Positions 47,908-59,125 of a DNA stretch of 64,000 nt are shown here, in pieces. The stretch is taken from assembly GCA_019454045.1 (NCBI GenBank), contig SKCR01006521.1:106908-170907 (forward strand). Reading direction: 5' to 3'. Under the pieces are notes generated by a model. That model had not been told where the DNA came from and searched no databases. It was given only the letters and a program-made list of their open reading frames with translations. Origin of the DNA: Zanthoxylum bungeanum. Its lineage: Eukaryota; Streptophyta; Magnoliopsida; Sapindales; Rutaceae. Numbering within the stretch: the stretch's first letter is position 1; every line of letters starts with the position of its first letter. The position numbers and the translations under genes were made by a program.

Positions 47908-48102
47908 CACAAGCGCTTATAATTTAACTTCAGAGCAAAAGTTATTTTTAATTTTTTTTTTTTTTTATAATTCGCAAAATTAGAAAGAGAAGGAGAGACT
48001 TGTAGAGGAAGTAAATTGAAATTGAGAAATGGGAGAACGATTTTGAAGAGAGGAGAAGCGAAGTGGTTGGTCTTGGACTTGTCTTTCTTCAAGAAGAACA
48101 AA

Positions 48103-48110
48103 ATTATAAA
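48103..48110 (-). promoter_or_regulatory. Probable SCAMP TATA box
   Basis: Minus-strand TTTTATAATTT lies about 195 bp before the ATG. A CT-rich stretch (48075-47990) typical of plant 5' UTRs follows at the expected distance. Confidence 0.35.
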
Positions 48111-48130
48111 ATCAAAGAATTTATCATAAA

Positions 48131-50075
48131 CAGCGGGAAGGGTGTTTCGGTAATTTCAGTTGTCAAGATATCTGTTTTGTAGGTTTGAATTTGATGGATG
48201 TCTAAGTATTTTATCAGTCACCTCCCCATATAGAAGATAATTTTTAAGATGATTTTATAAAACAGAGAAAGATATGACGTAAAAATTGGCCGAATATGAT
48301 TTGTCTTAGGACCGAGGGCCCATCGTAAGCAACGTTCAAACAATGGCGCACGAAGTTGTTGACATTCTTTGTTGATGAACATCATATTCTTGGTCCAATT
48401 GTTGAAATGCAAATTTTTAATTAGTTAATCTAAATAAATAAATAAATAAACTCTCGTATAATTCAAGTAATTCAGTTTTCAACTAATGTGTTTCTAAATT
48501 TGAGTTCTTACAGAGACTTCATTCTCTTTAGTTAGAAGTAGATTTCTTCTCATATTTAAGTAAGAGTAGATATCACATCTTTAGATAAATGTAGAATTTT
48601 TGATATAAATGATCTCTATTCATTATTTTAGTAGATTTCAAATTATATATATGTATATTTGTATTGCAATTCAAATACTATTTTTCTTCGGAAAGTTTTT
48701 TTTATGCAGATTTATTTCCTTATTTACTTTTTTTTTCCATTGTTGAAATTTGAAACGAGTATCATATTGAATTTAAAATTTTTATCATCAAACTTGAAAT
48801 TAATACATAAACTAGAAAATATTTCATGTTTAATGTTATTTGTACTGAAATTTAATTTGAATCTGGCTTATTAGAACTCAAGCCCAATATAAGTGAAGGC
48901 ATTTCATGTTAAAGCAAGTGGAATCCTCCATTAGGTCACTTCTTCTTTCATGGAGCCATTCCTCTAAAAATGAAGAACGTGCATAGTTGTTCCTCCAACG
49001 ACAGAAAGTTTATGAAATTACAATAAGTGGAGGATCAGTTACTTAGAGGCAAATAAATTCGACAGAGAAGATCAGATGCAGCATATCAACAACAACTCAA
49101 ACTCAAAAGAATCTAATTCAAACACAATACCTTACTTTAGAACTCTAATTCTCTTTTTTAATCAAATTCCTTAGTTCGATCTTTTAATATTTCAAATTTC
49201 ATTTTGTAATTAAAACTCCAGTGGTTTTTTTTTTTCAGAACAAGTAAACATAATTTCCTTCGGTTATTTTTATTTCCAGTTTCTTATAGTTTTTAATTAT
49301 TTTTTACATTCAAGTAATTAGATGACTTGTTACAATCGTTTATTAGAAGTTAGTATTTTTAATTTAATTCAATTTCAGAACACGCCCACCTAAAGTAAAA
49401 AATATTTTTACAGTCAAAATTATTTTATTATGTCCAATGGTAACTCACTAACAATATCCCACCAAGAAGAATAAGTAATTCAGGAAAAAATATTGTCACA
49501 TCTCAGGATACGAAAGTTGTTCCTATAACAGCATAGTAAAAAGGAATCGTTCAACATCCGGTGGAACAAATTAAGAGAAATCTAACTTCTCTTAAAATTC
49601 ACAACCAAGCGTCTGAAATCCCAATAGGATCTGATGTTGGAGTAATATGTGATGCAGTTACATCTTAAAAATTTCAATGTTGTTGCTGTAATTTATTATA
49701 TAGATGAAATAGTAAAGCATATGAAAATAACTCAACGAAATTCCTGCAAGTTATGGAGAGGATTGAGCAATTCAGTTCTGGCTAGACTCGGTCTACTTAT
49801 AGGAACGAGAATAATGAAGAACAAGAGGCAAACTCTAGACCGATTAGGGAGGAGGAGCTCAAGGGTGAGGGGGAATTCATCTTGAGGCTTTCATAAAGCC
49901 AATAATCTACCATGTCATGTTATTCCTCTACTCAGGAAGAATCACGTCCTATTATTCCTCTTCTTCGAGAAGAAAGATATCAACCCTCTCAAATGAGGGA
50001 AAAAGTGGGAGGATTTGTCAAAATACGTGTTATTAATGCCATCATTTTGGTAATAGCATGCCTATGGCTCTCTTG
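48131..50075. other. AT-rich intergenic region
   Basis: No gene is recognised. An (AAAT) microsatellite lies at about 48432-48452. Short frames at 48659-48874, 49649-49885 and 49912-50115 resemble no family I can name and have AT-driven composition. The 49700-50000 stretch looks faintly like degraded retroelement gag but without a recognisable motif. Confidence 0.5.
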
Positions 50076-50315
50076 TAGTCCTGAGCATTATCGGATTCGG
50101 ATCGGATCGAACTGAATCTGAATCCGGTCCGATCCGAAATGCACTGAGATGTTTGATTTGATCGAACCGGATCATCTTATCGAACTCGATCCGATCCGAT
50201 CCGATAATTATCGGATGAGATCGGATTGGTCCGATCCGATCCGAATTCGGTACACAGTACAAACAACAAGACACAAGACAACATGACCACAAACTGCAAG
50301 CATAATCTGGTTTTG

Positions 50316-50480
50316 ACAGTACACACAACAATAACAATAACAACATGACCACAAGATCAACAAAATAGTAGTGACAGTAAACACAACAATAACAACATGA
50401 CCACAAGATCAACAAAAGCCAAAATTTTCACTGCACAGTAGTGACAGTACACACAACAATAACAACATGACCACAATATC
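50316..50480. repeat. Imperfect tandem repeat in the hAT remnant
   Basis: Three copies start ACAGTACACACAACAATAAC at about 50316, 50374 and 50444, with spacings of 58 and 70 bases; each contains AACATGACCACAA. Confidence 0.75.
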
Positions 50481-51267
50481 AATCCATAATACTATCCAGT
50501 ATCCATAGTGCCCTTCCACTGCCAGCACGGCAGCAGCACACCAACATCAGGCCTGCAAAAGATGAAAATTAATAAACAATGTTTCTGAAATATAAAATAT
50601 AACCACTTCTACAAGTAAGTTTAAATTCAATACCCATGCATAGATCTAATTACAAAATAATGAACTTTGCATAATCAATTATCCATTCTATTGCTGCTAC
50701 CTATTAATCTATTATGTTGATAATGAAGTTTTAAGCTAATTTCTTAAGCAGCTTAAAACTTTTCTATTCTAATATTATTACTCCTCATTGATCCTGTATC
50801 CAATTGGAGTCTTGAAAACTAACCAAGTAAGCTACTTCAGAAGGCAATGGCACCATCATATCGTAAAGGCACCATCATATTTACAAAATCCAGAAATTTT
50901 ATTATTCTGCACCATCATATCGTAAAAACAGGAAATAAATGAACAAAATGTTTCTTTGCTACTAAAGTTTTACTTCCTTAAGTTCCCCCACTTTTTAAGC
51001 TAGTAAATGTTTGTAAACAAGTATTGTGATCATCTTCAATGAGATTGTTATTCAGATAAATAATCAAAGAAAAACAGAACTTTGTCAAAATTGTACCTTC
51101 AAGATAATTGGACTCAGACTCTGTTGCCAACAACATGATCCAGTGATTGTGATTCAGATTGTAACTTGTGATATTCTTCAAATAAAATACAAAAAAAAAA
51201 AAAAAAAATTATTCACAGTTAGTAAGTTTGCATTTTATGGTATTCATTATAAAAATTAAAAAACTAA

Positions 51268-51536
51268 TTAATAATTTTTTTTACCTTCCTCAAGCTTTTC
51301 GTAGTACTCTGCCTCCAATAGCATGGCTTCCACTTCATTGGTTTTGTCAATTGTAAGCCTATTCCGTATCCAATTTTGAGTGCATATTAGAGCCTCGACC
51401 ATAACGGGAGCTAAGGAGCTACGAAAATTATCAAGAACACGACCGCCCATACTAAATGCCGATTTAGATGCCACTGTCGATACCGGCATTGCAAAAATGT
51501 CACGAGCAATCCTAGCCAAAATTGGATACTTACCAG
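51268..51536 (-). pseudogene. hAT transposase C-terminal dimerisation domain, truncated
   Basis: The minus-strand frame reads KYPILARIARDIFAMPVSTV, then ASKSAFSMGGRVLDNFRSSL and ALICTQNWI. This is the hAT dimerisation domain near the C-terminus of plant hAT and RICESLEEPER-like proteins. Everything N-terminal to it is lost at the LTR junction; the first residues of the open frame come from the LTR. A GT after the EEG codons may mark an intron donor. Confidence 0.88.
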
Positions 51537-52390
51537 TGTAGGCACTGCATTTTTGCATATAAGTCCCGATGATAAGTCTCACATGGAGACAATACCTCTT
51601 TAATTGTGGAAGTCACGAGAAACAGACGTCGGAAGGGAAGAGTCAAGAATTGACATTTCTGTTGGATTTAATTCGCTGATTTAGCTTCGGGTTCGCTTGT
51701 TGGACCTCTGTTTTAAAACACATCCTTAGCCCAAACCCCCGCAAGACACACACCAAGCCCACACACCACTAAACCACACACCAAGCCCACCAAAATGACC
51801 AAACTCATGCCCAAGCCACTCTAAGTCACGCCCATTAGCCTTCCAAATTAAACAAAACACACATTAAACACATGCTAAAATCAAGATAAATCACATTCCC
51901 TAATTAAAAGATACAAATCAAATCTCATCAAATAGTTTCCTAATCCACTTAATTTATATTCTCTAATTAAAAGATACAAATCAAATCATATCCCTAACCA
52001 AAAGAGAAGAAATCAAATCAAATTAAAATATTCCAAATTAAAAGATATCCCCATAAATGCACAAATCCTTTCCTTATTCACACAAGGATTACCCCTCATT
52101 TGCCTATAAAAAGAACCCTTAACCCAACCTTAGAACCCCTAGTCTCTCACAAAAAACACAAAGAAAATACCCATAGCCGAGACTCTAAAAAAAAATTAAC
52201 AAACGAAGAGAAAACATTTCACGCATCAACACAAAAGCCACTCACCCACGTACAAGCACCTGCCAACTTCACTCAAAACCCTTCTCACGCCACTTATCTA
52301 CTCATGCACCATCCTCCTTCACGCCTAGCCACCTGCCCATTCACGTAGCAACCACAACTTCACCCAAAGCAGCCCTCTTCAAGCAACCCC
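51537..52390 (+). repeat. Tat LTR fragment
   Basis: It starts TGTAGGCACTGCATTTTTGC, as in Tat1 and the solo LTR at 61072, and keeps the CCTATAAAAAGA promoter box at 52104-52112. The similarity ends near 52390. The bases before it, ACCAG, are a candidate target duplication with no visible partner. Confidence 0.75.
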
Positions 52391-54250
52391 GTTATTGCTA
52401 TGATATGAAGGGAAACGTTTAATGATGTTGATTTTTATTGATGCATGTGAGTGTATGAATATGTAATAGTATGTCTATGTATATGTAAATGAACAAGTAT
52501 ATGAATAAACATTGGTAGATGAATTTGAATATGTATATGATGATAAGTTATGTATAATTTGAGTATATAACAGTAAAGAGAATAAGTTATGATTTATGAA
52601 TTTGTATTAGCACGAGTAGATGTGCGTCATTGGGATAAGTTTGTTATTGATTAATGTATACGATTTAGCGGTATAGAGGTTGAATTGGTATAAGATAAGT
52701 CTTTTTTCGAGTGATGGAAGTTCGTGATTGATAGGATACGTATATGAATGGTGAATGTTGATGGATAGGTAAAGAATGTGAGGATTGTAAAGGTCATGGG
52801 TATCGAAATTCGAAGTAATGGGTATATTCATATGTTTGATATATATACGTATGTGTATGACGATTTTGAATGATAAAGCAATATTTGTCATTTATATACT
52901 TGTGTATAAGAAATCATGTGAAGAGTTTGTGACACGTGATATGTATACATATGTATATGTTTAATCGGTTAATGATTTTATGGTGTAGTAGCCGAGCTGG
53001 TTAGAAAATCTGTTCGGATGGTATTCATCTCATATCTATTCTAAAATAGGTAATGAGTTCCGTACAAGCATTGTATGTGCGAGCCAGCTCATATGTATGT
53101 GTTGTCTTGATTGTGTGTTTCTGGATGCCTTCACTATTGTGTATGCTTCGTTATTAGTTACACGAAGATTGCATGTATTCCTGATTTTGTGTATGTGTGT
53201 GTATGATAGATTTCATGATATGTATGGACTATAGATGTTTACGTGGACTGAATAAATGGCTTGAAAATCGGTGTGAATAGAAGATGTTATAAATACGAAT
53301 GTTAAGTTTGATATTGATGTACATATATTGTAAAATAGAACTGAATGTGGTTGTAGGCTTCTGATATTAGTTATGTCTCCAAGTAGGAATTCTGGAATTG
53401 GATGTACATGAATATAAGAGAAGTGAGATATGATTTATGCACTGATATGAGTGAACGCATATGAGTCATAAATGTTAAGCTATTGTAAGGTTACTGTAAT
53501 TAAAGAAAGTTAAAGTATGTTTTAAATAGAAGGAAATATGTTTTGAATTAAAGGAAGTATGTTTGTTTTATCGATTTGATGATATCTCAAAGAAGCTTAA
53601 TTGTAATAAAATATAGTAAATCTGAATCCTTGTCTTATATGATGAAAATGGATTCAATGTAAAATGTCTTGTTCTGTGATGTTCGAGTTAATGCTTTGTG
53701 ATTGATTTAAATGTTTTCTTCGTAGTACTAGCATGCTTACTTACTAAGCTTTTATAACTCACACCAAACCAGTTTGATAGTTTTACAGGTTGGCTACCAG
53801 ATGGGTTAACCATTTCAGCTTTGGAAGTCATGCTCGAGACGCGGATCACCCAAGCGGCAGTAACCCTCGCAAGTATCCTGGGAGAAGTTTTAGAAGTTTT
53901 AGAGTTTAAGATAATTGGTTATTATTTTGGTTGTCGTGTTGATCACGCTATTTGTATATATATTAAGTAAATGTTTTGATTGTTTATGATTTGTGGGCAC
54001 AGAGCCCTCGAGTGTTGATGGATGATGTGGGAACGAAGCCTTTATGATATGATTTTGATGAGTTTTGTATGGACCTGAGGTCATTTTATTTATGTGATGT
54101 TTTCTTAGATTCTGATGGATGTTGGACTGTGATTCAGGTTGTCCAGTTTTAGGATACATCATGTCGGATTTTCTATAAATTTAGTGGTTTATGGAGGTGG
54201 GTCAATCATGTCTCATGCCGGTAGAATCCTGCCTCTGGCGGGATGTTATA
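52391..54250 (+). repeat. Probable Ty3 chromovirus LTR, 5' end uncertain
   Basis: No gene is present. The right part has features of Tekay/Del-type LTRs: TTACTAAGCTTTTATAACTC with CACACC following (53748), TTTTACAGGTTGGCTACC, and an end GGGATGTTATA directly before a Met-tRNA PBS. The left part is AT-rich, with many TATGTATATG runs. Confidence 0.5.
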
Positions 54251-54254
54251 GTTG

Positions 54255-54267
54255 TGGTATCAGAGCC
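54255..54267 (+). other. Primer binding site, tRNA-Met type
   Basis: TGGTATCAGAGCC is an exact plant initiator-Met tRNA PBS core. Leader-like sequence follows to about 54630. Confidence 0.8.
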
Positions 54268-54639
54268 AGGTTTAAGTGTCGGTGACTGCAGCTACGTGGT
54301 ATCTGATAGTCTGAGTAAGTTTTCTACTACGTATAGACTATATAGGTCTCATGTTTGAAATTTGATTTGATATGTATATGGCATGATGTGCTGTTAATTT
54401 GATTGATATGGGTGATTTGAATTATTTGTATATATTTGTGTACTATGAACATATGTATGTGTGTTAGTTAAGAGTATGTGGTTTATATATGTATATGTAT
54501 AAGTAAATAATGTGAATTTCAAAGTGTTTTGAGGTACGTGAGATTCTATGATATTGATAATCTGAATTGTGATCGGATATTTTGATTTATGTTTTCAAAA
54601 CATGGTATTTGATTTTTGGCATAAAAGTATTTTGAAAAA

Positions 54640-56072
54640 AAATGAAAGAAGAAAGAAAAAAAGTTTGAGAAAATCCAACCTAGACGTAGCAAAAGATCTA
54701 GAACGTCTAAGTTATTTGGACCCGATTTTCTGATATACCTGTTAGAAAATGAGCCTTAAAGCTATAAAGAAGCAATGTCCTCGTCGGAGGCACCTTTGTG
54801 GAAAGAGGCTATCAATAGTGAGATAGATTCCATCCTACAAAACCATACTTGGGAATTGATTGATCTTCCTCCAGGTTGTAAGCTACTGGGCTACAAATGG
54901 ATATTCAAACGGAAGATGAAACCGGATGGATCAATAGATAAGTACAAGGCAAGACTTGTCATAACAAATCAACTCAAAAAGGTTTCAATGTTTCTAGCCA
55001 AGAACAGAAGGTGTGCAAACTTGTAAAAGCCTTATACGGATTAAAACAAGCACCTAAATAATGGCATGAAAAATTTGACAAAGAGATGTTGTCAAGTGGG
55101 TTCAAAATCAATGAGTGTGATAAGTGTGTATACACCAAATCAACTCAAAAGGATATGTCATTGTGTGTCTCTACGTAGATGATATGCTAATAATTGGTAG
55201 TAATCATGAGATGATTCAGTTTACCAAGAAAGTATTGACCAGTAAATTTGATATGAAAGACTTAAAAGTAGCTGATATGATCTTATGAATTAAGATTTCT
55301 AGAACATCAGAATGGTATATATTATCTCAGACTCATTATGTTGAGAAGATACTGAGAAATATAATAAAGGAGATCTAAATGTGGCTAGAACTCTTGTAGA
55401 CCTAACTCTTCATTTCTCAAAGAATATTGGCTCAAGCGTATCGCAATTAGAGTATTCGAGAATCATCGGAAGTCTGATGTATCTCACAAATTGCACACGA
55501 CTTGATATCGCTCAATCCGTAAACAGGCTTAGCAGATATACGAGCAATCCAGGACATAACCACTGGAAAGCCATAGTAAGAGTTTTGAGGTATCTGAGAG
55601 AAACTTCAAAATATGGTCTACATTATACAAGATATCATGTTGTTCTAGAGGGATACAACGATGCTAACTGGATATCTGATACAGTGGATTCCAAATCTAC
55701 GAGTGGATTTGTTTTCACACTTGGTGGTGCGCCGTGTCATGGAAATCCTCGAGGTAAACATGTATTGCCCGGTCTACTATAGAATCAGAATTCATAACAT
55801 TAGACAAAACAGCGGAAGAAGCGGAATGGCTTCAAAATTTCCTAGACGATATTCCAAATTGTCCTAAACAAGTGCCAGCGATAAGAATACATTATGATAG
55901 TCAATCGGCTATTGGGAGAGCCCAAAATACAATGTATAATGGTAAGTCTCGACACATAAGTCACAGACGTAATATCATACGACAACTGCTCTCAAGTGGC
56001 ATAATTTCGATCGATTATGTCAATTCGAAGGAAAACCTAGCGGATTCACTTACAAATGGTTTACCTACATAG
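54640..56072 (+). pseudogene. Copia3 RT and RNase H (broken)
   Basis: RT segments: SEAPLWKEAINSEIDSILQN (54787), LLGYKWIFKRKMKPDGS, KALYGLKQAPK and YVDD at 55173-55184. A region of about 180 codons is missing between the KARLV segment (54957) and VCKLVKALYG (55012). RNase [11 protein letters not shown] (about 55650), HYDSQSAIGRAQN (about 55890), then SKENLADSLT. Frame changes or stops lie at about 55024, 55061, 55155, 55287, 55350 and 55780. Confidence 0.87.
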
Positions 56073-56696
56073 CAAGTTGAGAAGTCATCGAGGGGAATGG
56101 GCTTGAAGCCTATAAATTAAGAATTATCACTGTGGAAACCCAACCTAGCTGACTGGAGATCCCAAGATCTAGGTTCAAAAGGGACGACTGAAACTTTGTG
56201 CAATTCAAAACAAGCACTGTAGAGTTTTATACTCTTTCTCATTCCTGTAATGACGCAGAGTGCTGTCTGTCAAGGTTAGGGTAAGCTAAGGCTTTTAATG
56301 ATCACTATATTAGGAGAAAAGTCCTAATGGGGGTTAAGGCAGATTACCTCTTTATAGTAGATCACCTATTTCAAGTAAGAAGTGAGACCTCTTCCATGAG
56401 AGTCTTTAAAGGCTGAATTCCCTAAAGTACTTGATGAATCCAGGACCAATGTTCATGGTCGAAATGAACACAACCGTAGAACGAGAAATGGTCGAAGTAA
56501 AGCTGTGTGTTGGCAATTGTCTTGGTTTACACCAACGGCAGAATAGTTCAAGACTATGGGTCACTGGTTTGCCAAGTACATCCGATTGTCATTCGCTATG
56601 AAAGGTTCAAGACGAAAGCTACCTATTTCGATGCAGCTTTATTTCACGGAAACTCTCTTAAGTCTCTGCATTAATATTTAGATAATTGTGGGGGAT
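56073..56696 (+). other. Copia3 3' untranslated region with PPT
   Basis: Non-coding. A purine tract TTGTGGGGGAT at 56686-56696 directly precedes the LTR. Confidence 0.7.
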
Positions 56697-57287
56697 TGTT
56701 GTAAATTCTCTAAATATTTGTAGTATAAGTAGGAGAGACATGTCCCTTAAGTAGTGGCTTATGGGAAATGCACAAGGATGAAGGGACATGTCCTATAATT
56801 TGGAAGGATGGGCCTCTAGGCTTCAAAAGGCATAAGGGAAGATACAACCCTTGGGAGGGTTACACCCCGAACCAAAGCGTACCTTCAAAGGCACCCTTTT
56901 ATGCCTATATAAAGAGGCTTTGGGTTCATTCTTAGGATATAGAGAAACATATACAAGTTTTCCATTGTCAAAGAGAGTATTTTTGAGTCAAGTGAGAGTT
57001 TCCACCATTTGTCCTTGTTCATTTTCTTGTTAAAGGAGTGCTCTTTCTACAAGAATCATCTAAGTAATCTTGGGAGAACGTTAGCCACAAGAAATCCGTT
57101 GAGCACCGAGGCGGGGCTAATAAGTTCTTAAGGATAAAGGCAACTCGACTTGGATTCTGTTTCATCATCATCTTTAAGTTTCCAGGTTTTTCTAAATTTC
57201 ATGGTTTATGTTCAATTTTGATATGTTAATTTACATTTGATTGATTAATGCATGTTAATTTCGTTTGATAGCACTTAATATTCAACA
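56697..57287 (+). repeat. Copia3 3' LTR
   Basis: TGTTGTAAATTCTC to TTAATATTCAACA, 591 bp. A TATA box TATATAAA is at 56906-56913. Confidence 0.82.
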
Positions 57288-57740
57288 ATAACCACCAATA
57301 ATTTTTCTTTCTCTATTTTTTTTTTTTTTAAAAAAAGGAAAAAAATTAAGAATTTCAGAGAAACTACAACATAACAATAACTTGACATTCTCTGCATTTA
57401 TTTATACACTAATTGATTAAACGAATATTTTGTAATACAATCCAATTAATTGATTAAACGAATAGCATCTCCTCATTCTTAGTAGATAATAATTAAAATA
57501 TTCTTCATTAATAACAAGTTAATAAAGTCAAATATTTATTCATATTTCTATCATCAAAAGCAATTAACAAAAGTCGCTAAATAAATTATGAATAGTATTT
57601 ACAGTTTTAACAAAATATATATATATATATATATATGCATGATAAGAAATTACCTTGAATTGAAATTTGATGAAGCAGAGTCCCTAGAGTTTCTCGTTAA
57701 AAATGCTGCTTTTTGTGGTTTCTTTGTTGAGCTGGGAAAA
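57288..57740. other. AT-rich spacer with (AT)11
   Basis: Homopolymer T and A runs near 57318-57345 and an (AT) microsatellite at 57615-57636. No gene is seen. Confidence 0.6.
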
Positions 57741-58278
57741 TAATTTTATTTACAAATAGCGACGGATTAATGAATCCGTAGCTATTTAGTGAAAAATCCG
57801 TCATTAACTAAGGACGGGATGAAAAATCCGTCTCTATGTATAGAGGCGGATTTCTCACTCCGTCGCAAATTGGAGAGGGAAATATTTATCCGTCGCAAAT
57901 TAGAGACGGATAAATTTCATCGCTGAATTACATATATTAGGGACGGGAAATTTCCTTTATCTAATTAGAGACGGATTTATTAATCCGTCGCTATTTAGAA
58001 ACAGATTGACACCTCCGTCGCTAATGAGTGCATTACGACTAAATTTACGATGAAATTGTATTCCGTCTCTAATTTTAGTCGCAAAATCGTTTATATTCCG
58101 TCGCTTATTTCCCGCGGATTTATTGCCGCCATTATTAGTTACGGAATTTATTCCCGTCGTTAAATTTCGTAGCTAATTTCCTTATCCATTTCAATTCCGG
58201 AGCTATTCCGTTTCAAATAATTGAAATGGAATATTCAGTTGCTAAATCTCGTCGCTTAATCAGTAATTTCTTGTAATG
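57741..58278. mobile_element. CACTA-type (En/Spm) subterminal repeat region
   Basis: Many direct and inverted copies of GCGACGGAT and ATCCGTCGC occur (57758-58160), as in CACTA subterminal regions. The right edge AATTTCTTGTAATG (58265-58278) is, on the other strand, CATTACAAGAAATT, one base from the common CACTACAAGAAA terminus. No left terminus or transposase is visible. Confidence 0.6.
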
Positions 58279-58526
58279 GAATCTAAAATTCCTATTCAAT
58301 TTTATTTGGACTAGTATCCATCAAGAACAATGTCTTGCACAAGATTAGATATTATATTTGTATGGATACTATTAGAGGTCACATTCTTTGTGGTTTTCTA
58401 TTTAGAATTGAAGAGCGTGTTTAAGGAAGCATTAAGAGAATCGTAAAGGTCCCGATCTGTGATTGGAAGTGAAGACATAAGGTATATCATAAAATCTCAG
58501 ATTTTTTTTTTTTTTTATGCTATATT
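58279..58526. other. Spacer, nothing recognised
   Basis: AT-rich with a T16 run near 58502-58516. No gene is seen. Confidence 0.5.
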
Positions 58527-59125
58527 TATTGGGGTTGGTGCTCTGAGTGCCAATCCGTATCATATTTATAGGAAGTTCATTAATATGAATAATCATTTTT
58601 CTCATAATATTATCTATTTAATAATAGCTCATCTTATCTTTTATATACGTATTCGATCTAATTTAGATTAAAATGAAACTAATTGAGGCTTAGTAATGTA
58701 TAAATTAGACAAAGACCCAAGAATATACAGCAATTACATAATTACAACGAGGTTTGTAATTGATATTGGGAGCTGTCACTACTTATGGTATATTCTCAAA
58801 TAAAGTTTTTGGTCGAGATTTGCTGGCATAAATCTGTTAGTAAAATCCGTTGAGATCAGTACATGTCGTAAATCGAGACTTGGTCCGATAATTTATCCCA
58901 TGAACCATGAGTCTTGGGAGACTTGTATAGACATGTAGGTGTTTATTTGATGAGCACTGAATGGCTCACCTGAAGAATTCCTAATTGATGGCACTCCAAC
59001 ATCAATAGAAATCTTCTCGAGTCGAGTTACATATGTAGTCTTTTGACTTCAGATACCACTATGGATGTATGAGTAATCCTCCACACTTTGACAATAATCA
59101 CATCACCGGTCAATCTAGACCAGAC
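58527..59125 (+). repeat. Long-form copia LTR, 5' part
   Basis: Matches the minus strand of 22198 to about 21640: GGGGTTGGTGCTCTGAGTGCC, CATGAGTCTTGGGAGAC and ATACCACTATGG. It breaks at CAGAC, where a solo LTR is inserted, and resumes at 62992. Confidence 0.72.

Larger units (their letters stand above)
50076..51536 (-). mobile_element. hAT transposon, 3' part, truncated by a Tat LTR
   Basis: The left edge TAGTCCTGAGCATT resembles hAT-type termini (TAGGG/TGAGCA). It is followed by a palindrome-rich GGATCGGATC zone (50095-50245). The minus-strand transposase C-terminus ends the preserved part at 51536. The rest is missing beyond the LTR that starts at 51537. The 8-bp duplication cannot be checked because the other end is absent. 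Confidence 0.65.
54640..57287 (+). mobile_element. Copia3: 5'-truncated copia with RT, RNase H and 3' LTR
   Basis: The copia frame starts inside the pol linker (KLFGPDFLIYL at about 54688) and runs to the 3' LTR at 57287. It differs in sequence from copia1 and copia2 and is another lineage. Its 5' end abuts chromovirus-like leader sequence. Confidence 0.85.

Noticed and set aside
49649..50115. Two short frames suspected to be degraded gag
   Set aside because: No gag motif, zinc knuckle or LTR relation could be identified; resemblance is only compositional.
50095..50245. Palindromic GGATCGGATC zone as a regulatory site
   Set aside because: It fits subterminal repeats of a hAT element next to a TAG...TGAGCA end, so no regulatory role is needed.
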